The position numbers and the translations under genes were made by a program. From Bimuria novae-zelandiae CBS 107.79 (Eukaryota; Ascomycota; Dothideomycetes; Pleosporales; Didymosphaeriaceae), in NCBI GenBank assembly GCA_010015655.1, contig ML976662.1, positions 1,362,818 through 1,426,817 on the forward strand: a stretch of 64,000 nucleotides of DNA, read 5' to 3'. This document shows, piece after piece, positions 50,635 to 61,858 of this stretch (the stretch's first letter is position 1; each line of letters opens with the position of its first letter). The notes below the pieces were generated by a model that was not told where the DNA came from, did no database searches, and saw nothing but the letters and a program-made list of their open reading frames with translations.

Positions 50635-51064
50635 TGTTAAGATCCGTTGAAGATCTAACACGACGCGGGCGGGACATGGATACTTATCCGTGCGACCAGC
50701 CAAGATTCCTGACTTAGCCACGAGTCACGTGATTAAGTCACGCGTTCTAGAAATATCGGGCGTCCTAGAAGTATCTTGGCACAGGAGACTTTGGGATTCC
50801 TAGGACTCTTAGGATTCGTAGGACAAGTTATGTATATAGGTACGCGATAGTAGTCTTTTAGTATTATATTTAACCTATTTACTAATCTATTATTTAGATT
50901 TAACTTAGGCTCTCTTATTAATTTAATTATACTATATATACCGTTAATGCTAACGCCCTATTAATGCACGTAAGCGATTAGTACCCCTTACTTATATTAT
51001 TAATACTCTTACTTAAGAACTAACTTTTACCTTTTAGGACTAGCTATCCCTTAGGGCTTAGCAT
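50635..51064 (+). repeat. Gypsy-3 5' LTR (430 bp)
   Basis: TGTTAAGATC...GGCTTAGCA. It keeps more CA/TG dinucleotides than the 3' copy and contains GTCACGTGA at 50724-50732. Confidence 0.92.
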
Positions 51065-53114
51065 CTTAAATACCCTTAATATGAGTGTTAACGATACCTT
51101 TTTTACTAACATAATAGATATATAAATAGATACTCTTAAAGAAGCAAGCATTACTATGGCTAAAGAAGAAATAAAAAGCTTTTATAAAAAGTCTAACGTC
51201 TTTTATAGTAAACGTAATTATACAGAGCTATAAATCTTATAACTTAACTTATACTTTTACGGAATAAAGAAAGAATAGGAAAATATAGGTAAGACTATTT
51301 ATACTTTTACCTTTATAAAAGGAGATACCTTTAAGTAGATTCGTCCTTACGTTAATTAATACCTGGCTAGAGTTAATATAGAAGGCAACGCTGTAAATAA
51401 AATTATAAAAAAATTTAATATTTTTTATACTAAGATTAAATAATATTTTAAAATTACTAATTAGAAAGCTATTGCCAAACGAAATATCTAATAACTTAAA
51501 TAAACTTATTTAGTAGCTAAATATAAATCTAAATTCCGTAAGAACGCTAACTAAGTTACGTAAAATAATAATAGTCTCGTAACTATATTCTATAAGGGAC
51601 TAAAGCGACACGTATGCGAGAAACTACTACGTAGTAGAGTAAAGACTAATACCTTATAAGAACTTATAGTAGAAGTAACTTAAATTAATAATAAATAGTA
51701 CAAACTAGAAAGAGACCTACGCTAGAACTAAGACAAAAGCTATAAACTACCTGTAACGAAAGCTAACTATCGTAACCTTAAATAATAGCGGAAGAACTAA
51801 GCTAACTATAGTTACTAACTAATAAAAAGAATCTAGTACTACCAAGTTAATGTAATAGAGAAAAGAATAGGAAAGGCAAAAGGCTTTTATAAGTCTAAAC
51901 AAGGGCGTACCCTAGATAGAACCTATAAATAAGGACCGGGGCGTGACTTTGCTATACGTGTGGCAAACCAGACTATATAGCTAGGAACTACAGATCTAAG
52001 AATAAGGTCACTACGGAGCTAAACGAACTAACTATTAATAATAATAAAATAATTAACAAAGAATAGCAGGTAGTAAGCTCTATTAAATAAATTAATATCT
52101 ATAATAAAGATTTAGAATAATTAGGGTTACCTAACTTATAACTCTATAAGGATATATATAAAGGTTTAGATAAAAAAGAGCAGGTGCTAGTACCTTAATC
52201 TCTTATACCTTATTCTAGCCAGAGTGAACTAATTACTAATAAGATAATAAATATTTTTAACTACTTAGAAGAACACTAGCCAAGAGAAGGAGACCTTAGT
52301 TTTATAATAGTATAATATTAAGATAAAAACTATAAAGTAGCACTTTACCACACTTACTAACCTAATTTAGTTAGTAAGGTAGCACATAAATAGGCAGACT
52401 ACTACTACGCATATAAAAATACAAAAAAAAAGTACATAAATAAAAATCTAAACTACAAACTATAGTATAATCTAGACCACCGTAACCCTACGCACGGAAC
52501 CATACGATAGACCCTCTATAAAAAAGACTAATATACTATATATTAATAAGCTAAGGAATACAGCTACTTTTCCTAAATATACTAATAATACTAATAAGAG
52601 TGGTTTAACTATCCTATCGCCTGTTATAACGTTCACCTTTAGAATAAACGCGAAATACGATATTTTTTATATTTTAACTAAGTAATAAACTAAGAAATAT
52701 TACTACTAGTTAATAAAAAATACTCGTTAGATATATAGCAAACGTGCTTACACCCTAATTATAAGGAATATAAGGAATAAAAGAAAAAGTACGGATTAAA
52801 TTAGTAATAAGGAATAAAGATAGTAAAACTTCCGAGAAAAAGGCATAGTAATAGCCTTAGGAAGAAAAGGAAAAACGCCTTAGGCCTACAGAGCTAGTAA
52901 TAAGGAAGATATCTTTTTTAGACGTAGGCTTAGGCAAGAGAACGCCTTTAGAGAAGTAAATACTACTAATAGTTAGATATTAATTAAGCTACTAGTATAG
53001 CTTAAAAGAACATAAATAAAAACTATACTAGACTTAAGAGCACATGAGAGCTATATATATAAAAAAGACATTTAATAAAGTAGGACTTTATAAGCGCAGG
53101 AAGGCTATACCCTA

Positions 53115-53564
53115 TGTTATAAGGCTCTTACACCTTGTTCCGATCCGGGTTAGGGCGGTAAGGTATCGTGGTGCTTCACGGATTATTCAGTGGTATAAGT
53201 TGATGCGACACTTAGCGCGGCTGGACAATCCAATCTTATAACAAGTAAGATAACTATCAATCTGTATAGGAGAACGTACTCGCACAGAAGATATTGTAGT
53301 TAACTACGAAGGAAGGAAATAACATAGGGAACCGTCCTTGCTATATACCTCCCCTGTCCCATAGAATCCCACGATGTCCCACATCCCTCGTTCCTGGGAT
53401 TTCCTGGGATATCGTGGGACGTCACGTGACCCACGTCACGTGGTCCCACGATGTCCCATGGTCTTGGCACCTGGGGCGATCTGGGACATTACATAAGCCG
53501 AGGTGGGGCCGGCGTGCCGTTATAAGGCCTTCTCGTCCCACCCGTCGCCTTCTGGTCCATAACA
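53115..53564. repeat. Solo LTR with TSD CCCTA (450 bp), nested in Gypsy-3
   Basis: TGTTATAAGG...GTCCATAACA with perfect CCCTA on each side (53110-53114 and 53565-53569). GC-rich, not RIP-affected. It contains a 10-bp inverted repeat (53411-53420 and 53443-53452) around two CACGTG sites. Its sequence is unlike the other LTRs in the window. Confidence 0.93.
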
Positions 53565-54499
53565 CCCTATACTATTTATATTATAAATTAATAACTAATA
53601 CCTAGTAAAGTAATAATTAAATACGAGGTTAAAATTACCCTTATAATTTATAGATACTAGGAACTAATTACCTTTAATATTATTAAGAAAGCTAATTACA
53701 ATGTAATTTTAAAACTAACCTAATTAATGAAGCATAACCTCATAATTATTTAAGAAAAGAAAAAGCTATTCTTTAAGTGCTATAATTATATATTATAAAT
53801 AAAGCTTACGTATTAATAGAATATAATAGTAAATAAAAGAGCTATTAATAATATAGTCTCACGACAAATAGTTAAAAAACGGGAAACACCCTTCGCGGAC
53901 GCTAGCAGGAACTACTAGGTTATAGAACGCAAGAAGATGGAAGACAGCACAAACCATAGAATTCTAGAATACTACTAGGCATGGAATGACATGTTTATAG
54001 AGAAAGAAGGAAAAGCAAACCTTCTGGAATATTAATCCTAGAATCACGCGATCGACCTAAAAGAAGGGAAAACGCCACTCTTTAGACTACTATATAGTAA
54101 ATCTAGAAAGAACTCTAGCAGGAAAAAGAATTTATTAAGATAAATCTTATAAAAGGCTATATTAGATCTTTAAAATTACTAGCGGCAAGCCCTTTTATAT
54201 TTATATTAAAGAAGGATAGATAACTAAGGCCTTACGTAAACTATAAGAAACTTAATAATATAATAATTAAAAATTAACATCTACTACTAAATATCTTAGA
54301 ACTTTAAGACTAACTCTTAAGAGTAAAGATCTTTACGAGAAGAGATTTATAAAATAAATACTACCTTATATAAATTAAAAAAGGTGATAAGTGGAAGATA
54401 GCATTTAGAATACGCTATAAACTATTTAAATATATAATTATACCTTTTAGACTTACTAATGGAATAGCAACCTTTCAGGAATTAGTTAATAATATACAA

Positions 54500-56354
54500 G
54501 AGTCCCCCCCCCAGATTTGACCCAACCCTAGATTTAACCTAGTAAAAGCACGCGACGCGCATGCATTACGCGTTATCCTTACTAATGCCTCCCTAAACAC
54601 TAAAAAGACAATTAAATCGCGAAATTCAAATACAAAAGGCTTTATATGCCTTTTAAAATAAAGATTTTTCTTTTCTAAATTCTACTATAGACTTCTTTAA
54701 AGTTTTATAACATACCTTACACCGCAGGCATCACGGCGGCTTAACGCAGTCTATAAGCCACGAAATAGCTTAGATCCTTTTAAACACGGAAGAAAAGACT
54801 CTTATACGATAAATTAAGAACTATACTATTACTAGAACCTAAATTACCTACTTAATACTAAAGGAGCTTGCCCTCCTTATACGGGCCGTACGCGTTACGC
54901 ACGCGTTATAACTAGCCTCTCCTTTATAATTATTCTCCTATATTAATAATAAATAGATTACACGTTTTTAAAAGAGGAACCCTAAAATAGAAGGGGTATT
55001 TACTAGGCATCTTAAGTATTTATAAAAGAAAGGAGCATCCTACGCGCGTGTAGAGCCCTAGTTTAACGCAGTAGCTTTAAAAATAGAGGAGCATGCGTAC
55101 CTCCCTTTGGATATATAGAATATAGATGAGTCAGGATTCGGTGTTAGTGAGCAGCAGATTATAAAGGTATTAGTGTACCTTAATACTACTTAAAAGGATA
55201 AAGTAATTGCTAGAAAGCAAGAATAGGTTATAGATATTAAGTATATTAATACTACAGGCAAAGCGCTAGCTCCCCTCCTAATCTTTAAAGGAAATAATAT
55301 TAACATACGATAGATTAATAAGTAATCGCCTCTAGGGTGGCATTTTACTACTAGTAAGAATAGCTAGACATTAAATAACCTAGGTCTAGAATAGCTAAAG
55401 AGAGTATTTAATCTATTAACCCGCGATAAGGCTGTGGGGCGCCAGCGTTTACTTATCGCGGATAGACATAGAAGTTATATACGCGCAGATTTTATCGCCT
55501 ACTATATAAGAAATTAAATTAATCTTCTAATTATACCTGCTTATTACTTGCATATACTCTAACCTCTTAATCTTAGTATCTTTTTAGCATTTAAATAGTA
55601 TCACTCCTGTAAGACGCATGCGATATCCTGGCTTAGCTTACAGCGCATCCCGCGATTAGAGTGGATAGAATTACTATCCTGCACACGAAAGAAGGCAATA
55701 TTAAAGAAAAATATACTTAGTAGATAGCGTGCCGCTAGCTTATAGCCTGCGTTACTTATGCGCGTCCTTAGTAACCTGCCTCGCAAGTCGCCCCCGCTAT
55801 TGCCTGTCCTAGCTACACTATAATAAGCGACTAATCTAGATCTCTCTCTACTATAGAGCTCTCCTCTAGAGCTAGTAGAACTACTAAGATTAAATAAGTA
55901 ATTTATAGAGTTGCTTCGTGAGGATCCCGCAGTCCTCTCGCCGGTGAAACGCTACGTAGAGCGGATAACACGCCTCTACAAAATATAGAATGCTATAATA
56001 GCTATTTAAGCTAAGTAGATTGCAGATTAGTCTAAGCTTCTTTAAAAGCGAAAGAAGGCTAAGAAAGGAAAAAGAGTTTAACTAAAAGGTTAATTAATCT
56101 ATATAATAATAGAAGTGTTACAGATCGCCCGCAAGGAAGAGGCAAAGCTAATAATAAAATAAGTAAGGGGGCGCCCATAAAAGGTTATAGTACTAGAAGA
56201 AGATAGTCAGGAGGAAGCGGAAGGTTCGGATTATTTAGTAGATAGTTTATTAGAGGGGCTAGTAAAGCGCACGCGACGCGCAATGCGATTACGTACGCAG
56301 AGTTAATTTTACTAGGTTAAATCTAGGGTTGGGTTAAATCTGGGGGGGAGACTC
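54500..56354 (+). mobile_element. pogo-2: Fot1/pogo-type DNA transposon nested in Gypsy-3 RT
   Basis: 1855 bp with 48-bp inverted repeats (GAGTCCCCC...GTAAAA at 54500-54547 and 56307-56354, very few mismatches). The right flank is TA; the left dinucleotide is AA, apparently a mutated TA. Removing the element and one dinucleotide restores the Gypsy RT frame (NNIL.NYLDIF). It carries a DDE_1 transposase: HTH part LALLIRAVRVTHAL near 54870, MDESGFGVSEQQ at about 55120-55160, INTTGKALAPLLIFKGNNI (55245-55310), GWHFTT and GLEWLKRVFNPLTRDK (55335-55430), RLLIADGHRSHIRADF (55448-55495), LQPLDLSIFSAFKRYHS (55560-55605). Some stops, only partial RIP. Confidence 0.93.
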
Positions 56355-57386
56355 TATAAAACTACCTAGATATATTTATTATAGCGTATATAGACGATAT
56401 CCTCGTCTTCTCTAAAAATAAATTAGACCACGTATTATATATATAGATAGTACTAACGGCACTGGATAACGCCCACCTATAAATTAAACTAGTAAAATGT
56501 AAATTCTATATAATAAGACTAGAATTTCTAGGATATATTATTAGCATAGATAGAATTAAAATAGCACTAGATAAAATTAAATGTATTAAGAACTAGCTAG
56601 TACTAAGAACTATAAAGGATATCTAAGAATTCTTAGGATTCGATAGATTTAATTAATAATTTATTAGGGACTACGCGAATATTACAATACCCCTAATAAA
56701 CCTTATAAAAAAAGATATACTATTTATATAGATAGTAGAGTATAAAATACTATTTTAACTCTTAAAGATAGTATGTATTATGCCACTAGCACTTATCTAC
56801 TTTCGTAATAAAGAACTACTATAATTTAAAACAAACGTAAGCAATCTCGCAATAGGCGCATGTGCAAAACAAGAAAAGAACGGTAAATAGTATCTAATCG
56901 TATACTACTTACGAAAGTTTAACGACGCAGAAACACGATACAACGTACACGATAAGGAACTCTACGCTATTGTAAAAGCATTAAAGTACTAGAGGATCTA
57001 CGCCTTTAGCTACTTAACGCTAAAAATCTATATAGATTATAAAAATCTACTATAATTCACAACTACAAAAGAAATTACACCACGATAATAATAATAGTTA
57101 CAAACTACTAGATAATACAAGTTTAAAGTTATTAATATAGTAAAATAAGAATAGACAAGCAAATGCTCTTAGATAATAAAGTAACTTTATAGGTAAAAAA
57201 GTAAAAACCTATTCTGTAATATTATAAAAGAATAAGGATGGATCTCTTAAACTTATAGTAGAACTTAACTAACTCCTCGTTACTACACGAAAAGTACCTA
57301 AGGAACTATAGACTAAGATTATATAATAATATTATAATAACCTAGTATACAGACACCTGGGTATTAAGAAGATAATTGAACTTATC

Positions 57387-58020
57387 TATAATAAGGTAAG
57401 CGCCCCGCTTACTAAGCCAATACTATGTGACTTCCTTACCTGCACCAAAAGGTACGCACGAGAATACTTAAGCCAAGTATTACTCGTATAGTATAATATA
57501 TATAGGATATGCTAGGGTCAGCCACTAGCGCTAGTGTTTAATCCTAGCCTAGCCGAAACCTCTATAAGCGAGAGAAGGCCACGTGTTCGATCGTGCCTAC
57601 CTCGTTACACTATCCCCCTCCCGCAAAAGTCTTAGCCCCTAAGACTGTTACGGCCAGGACTATATATCCGCTCTACCCCAACTAGAATAGCGTCCAACGC
57701 CTCTAGTTTAAGCCAGGGACATTTCTACGCCGCACGTAGGACCCTCTACGCCGCACGCAGGAATCGAACCCTCGACCTTAGGGTGGCTTAAGTATTATGT
57801 AATGAGGTAAGCGCCCCGCTTACTAAGCCAATACTATGTGACTTCCTTACCTGCACCAAAAGGTACGCACGAGAATACTTAAGCCAAGTATTACTCGTAT
57901 AGTATAATATATATAGGATATGCTAGGGTCAGCCACTAGCGCTAGTGTTTGATCATAGCCTAGCCGGAACCTCTATAAGCGAGAGAAGGCCACGTGTTCG
58001 ACCGTGCCTACCTCGTTATA
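57387..58020 (-). mobile_element. TRIM-like miniature LTR element (634 bp) nested in Gypsy-3
   Basis: Two 223-bp direct repeats (57387-57609 and 57798-58020) with TG/CA ends at the two inner boundaries (TGTAATGAGGTA, TACCTCGTTACA) and the RIP-changed equivalents TA/TA at the two outer boundaries. They are flanked by a perfect TSD TTATC (57382-57386 and 58021-58025). The internal domain is only 188 bp. In minus orientation a purine-rich tract GGGAGGGGGATAG lies immediately before the second LTR, as a PPT should. No coding capacity. The internal domain contains GGTTCGATTCC on the minus strand (57770-57760), identical to the tRNA B-box consensus, and a 20-bp-scale repeat CTACGCCGCACG.AGGA. Confidence 0.85.
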
Positions 58021-59930
58021 TTATCTAGTAGAACTATAGCTTTAAAAGAATTAAAGAAGTAGTAACTATATATATCCGTAAATGCGTTAATTGCTAGCGC
58101 AATAAGCACGCAACACATCTTAAATATAAAAAGATATAAGTAATCTAAATACTAGTTATACTCTAGGAAGACATCGCTATAGACTTTATTATAGAATTAC
58201 TAAGATTAAAGGATCCTGTAATAGGAATTAGTTACAACGTAATACTAAATATTGTTTGTTAATTTACTAAATATATGGAATTACTACTATATTAAAAGAT
58301 AATTATAGTAAAGGAACTCGCATTCCTTATCCTAGATTAACTTATATAATACTACGGTATTCTAAAAATAATTATTAGTGATAGAGATAAACCCTTTATC
58401 TTAAACTGCTAAATAACACTTATAGCACTAATTAGAATAAAATAAAAATTATTGATAGCATATTATCCGCAAACTAACGGACAGATACAACGTAAAATTT
58501 AGATAATTAAAACGTACCTACGCATCTACTACAACGACTAAAAGAATAATTAAATTTCCTTATTACCTATATCACAATTAGCATACAACAATAAGATATT
58601 AGTAGTAATAGAATGTACACTATTTTACGCAAACCATGAAAGGTATCTATATCTTTTTAATTAAGTATTTTCTACAACAATTAGAATAGAAGAAGTAATT
58701 AACAAGGCAGAAACTATAAAGGATATATATACAACTCTAAAAAAATCTCGAGAAAGCTTAATAATAAAGCATTTTATATATAAACTAAAAAAGAAAAACG
58801 GCATCTTAGCTAAAGAAGGGGGATAAAGCATATTTACTTATAAAGTATCTTTAAAATTAGAAAAAAAATACAAGAAACTAGACTATATTAAAGTTAAGCT
58901 ATTTTTTATAATTAAATAAATATTACTAATTAATTACTAATTAGAACTACCACTGGACGCGAAAATACACCTAGTATTTTATATAGAATAACTTAAACCT
59001 ATAGACCCTAAAATACTAGGTAAGACAACCTTCTATTACAAACTAGAGAAAGAAAATAAATTTAAAGTTAAAGCACTCTTAAAATATAGGAAAGTTAAAT
59101 AAGAAGATTTTTAAAATAATAAGTTTTTATAGAAATAGTTAGTTAAGTAGAAGGGCTACCTATACTTAGAAAATATATAAAAACCTAAATCTAAACTTTA
59201 CAAGAACTACTAATAGCTTTTAAAAAAGGTACAAAGCAAGATCTGTAACTACTACTACTATATTAGGGTAATATAAGAAAATTTAAAGGAAACGAGACTT
59301 ATAACACGATAATAATTTAAGAAGGTATATAGACTAATAATATTACGTAGCATAAGAGAAAGGCTTTAACTAAATTATAAACTAGTCTATTACTTTAGCA
59401 CCTAAAGTAGTATCTAGATTAATTAACACTATAGCCTAAGTAAGCTCTTTACAAGCCTTTAAAGTCTCCAACTTATCTACTATAGATATACTATAATTAA
59501 ATAACTTTTATTCCTTTTAACGTAACTTCTTATACTAATTACGCAAACGCGCTATCTTCTCTTATGCTAAATAAGTACGTAGAAGCGCTGCGTAAGCGAG
59601 CTCTTCTTTAACCTAAAGTTTTACCTTCTCTTTAGCCTCTAACTTTTCTAGTCTTTCTAACTTGGCATCTATTTTTTAATAATCTAGTAACGGAACCTCC
59701 TCTAGCTTACCCTTTTAATTACTATACTAAATATAATTTATACTGTTCGAGTGTAGCGATAATAGTGAATAAGGTAATTACTTTTTAGTATAGTATAAAT
59801 AGATAATTATAGTAAATACGTAATTTTACTTAAGATAATTGGCTTACAAGTAATAGTATTAGGTAAATTATAAAAGTAGCTTTATAGGTAGTTAACTTAT
59901 AAGGACATTAAGTCTAGAGAGGGGAGCTAA

Positions 59931-60359
59931 TATTAAGATCTATTAAAAATCTAACACGATATAGGTAAGGTATAGATACTTATTTATATAACTTGCTAAG
60001 ATTCTTAACTTAGTTATAAGTTACGTAATTAAGTCACGCGTCTTAGAAATATCGGGCATCCTAAAAGTATCTTAGCACAGGAGACTTTGGGATTCCTAGG
60101 ACTCTTAGGATTCGTGGGACAAGTCATGTATATAGGAACGCGATAGTAGTCTTCTACTATCGTATTTAACCTATTTACTAATCTATTATTTAGATTTAAC
60201 TTAGACTGTCACATTAATTTAATTATACTATATATACTTTTAATACTAACGCCCTATTAATACGCGCAAGCTATTAGTACCCCTTACCTATATTACTAAC
60301 ACTCTTACCTAAGAACTAACCCTTACCCTTTGGGACCAGCTACCCCTTAGGGCTTAACA
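59931..60359 (+). repeat. Gypsy-3 3' LTR (429 bp)
   Basis: TATTAAGATC...GGCTTAACA. Relative to the 5' LTR its left half is full of C-to-T and G-to-A changes; for example the E-box region has become GTTACGTAA. Confidence 0.92.
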
Positions 60360-61313
60360 GTAGCTATTAATCCTTTAGGCCTTTAAATATATAGGTATCT
60401 CCCCGCTAAATTTAATAATTATTTGCAAGTAATTTAATTAAGCTATACCTTTTAATTAATAATTATAAAAGAGCTTAACCTTAATACTTAGTGCTTTAGA
60501 TTAGAGAAAGATTAACTAGCTACGAAAAACTATTATTAATATAGGGGGTAGTAATAAGGCTAAAAAGCTAAGTTAAACTATATACTTAATTTTTATATAA
60601 AAGTAACTCTTAGAGCATAAAAATAAAGGTTTACAAGAGGCTCTAGCAATGTAGAAGAAACGCTTAAAGTAAGGTATATCTTTACCTTTTAATTAGCTAA
60701 ATAAGTATTATTGTAAAGCTATTTTTTAGTTACCTAATAGCGTATAATAGGCACGCAATTATTAACAAGAAAAAAATACTAAAGCGTAGTAACTATAGCT
60801 TTAAAAAAGTAAGTAAGTAAAAGCCCGTTAGGCTAGCTAGTAGCTTAAAATAAGGCTACTTTAAAAAGGGCGTATTACTTAAGTAGCTACTAAAAATATA
60901 CGCGTAAAGTAAAGGGCTAATAAGGCTACTAAGTAACGCCTTAAGTAATAGGCCCGTAAAATATAAAGTTAACTTTAAAACCGTATTAAAATATCTAAAT
61001 TAGGTAGTAAGAATATCTTAAGGCCTTTTAATAAAACTATTAAGAAAAAACAGCCTTAGCGTAAGGCTATAAATATTACTAAGACCTTATTTATTATATT
61101 TACCTTAATGTCGCGCAGCAGCTAAACAATTAGAATACTAAAAAAATATTAATAATTTAAGTAGTTAGTAATTATTTATAGGCCTTAGAGACCTTAACTC
61201 CAGAAAATCTCGTAATAATATTAATTATAGGTGGCTTAGTAGCCCATGTTGCTGGCCGAGAGATCATGTTGGGGTGGCGCGTTCAGTGACGCGGCGCGCC
61301 AACTGCCAATCTA

Positions 61314-61858
61314 CGGTAATGACGCTCAGGATGCCGCTGTGAAACCTTTTTTGGTCCCTTAGCTCGTATTGTCACATGCAATCTAGCCGTTTCTGCGAGC
61401 AAGTGGAACCCTCGCGCTGAATCTCAGCGTTCTCGTGTGTGCCTGCTATCCCTAGTTTTAGGGTTGCTATGCTCGCTCTCCAGATGTGATCACTATCTCC
61501 TACACGTCTGCCGGCAGCGATGAGAGTATCATCCCGACTAGGAATACTCCAGTCCAAACCCATAGGAGATGGACTGAATAGTGTTCACAATTCTTTCAAT
61601 TCCATGTGCAAGAATGTAGGGATATCAGTCTCCTCGCAAGCGTTGGATCAAACAGCGATTGAACGTATATAGTGGCATATCTAGCTATGCTGGACTCTAT
61701 TGCTGGGAATGCATTTTCAGACGTAAAGTAGAGTGAGTGGATGTAAAGGACTTAATCAGATTGGGTAAAACAGACTACATTACGTATTTATTGAGGGCGA
61801 TGTTGACATCAGCAATCCAGAAATGTCAGGTTCCCGCCCACCCCGACGTCAGTCCACC
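61314..61858. other. Intergenic region between the repeat nest and the TRAPPC12-like gene
   Basis: GC-normal, presumably the former promoter of the downstream gene. No gene recognised; a 63-codon minus ORF at 61563-61372 has no support. Confidence 0.45.

Larger units (their letters stand above)
50635..60359 (+). mobile_element. Gypsy-3 LTR retrotransposon with three nested insertions
   Basis: LTRs 50635-51064 and 59931-60359, perfect TSD GTAGC (50630-50634 and 60360-60364). Plus-strand content: gag from about 51080 (MSVNDTFFTN, later KTIYTFTFIKGDTFKQIRPYV) with a knuckle CYTCGKPDYIARNYRS near 51945-51995; RT FQELVNNI near 54470, interrupted by pogo-2 and resuming NYLDIFIIAYIDDILVFS at 56365-56415; RNase H and integrase remnants to about 58.9 kb. 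Stops throughout. Native length without insertions is about 6.8 kb. It inserted into the pogo-3 transposase. Confidence 0.92.
49521..61311 (+). mobile_element. pogo-3: Fot1/pogo-type DNA transposon split by Gypsy-3
   Basis: Inverted ends GCTTGACAGTTAGTGCGCCG (left) and GATTGGCAGTTGGCGCGCCG (right, reverse complement) match over about 40 bp, next to TA at 49519-49520 and 61312-61313. Without Gypsy-3 the element would be about 2.06 kb, normal for this family. Plus-strand transposase remnants are NIDEKGIQVSITSRLKR (50040-50090), the IQDGSYEWISLIGYICA block (50140-50190), FIHYCDYNRMLLAIYLPNLT (50440-50500), then after the Gypsy a basic Arg/Lys/Ala-rich tail (60780-61020). Stops are many. It is strongly RIP-affected on the left and middle; the right TIR is better preserved. 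Confidence 0.9.

Noticed and set aside
57389..57607. Two MITEs with 10-bp inverted ends TAACGAGGTA and TA target sites
   Set aside because: Extending by two bases gives TG...CA ends, and the whole unit has a 5-bp TSD TTATC, which fits a TRIM better.
57745..57775. A tRNA gene on the minus strand
   Set aside because: Only the B-box/T-loop is present; stem pairing is poor and no A-box lies at the right distance upstream, so it is a fragment or mimic.
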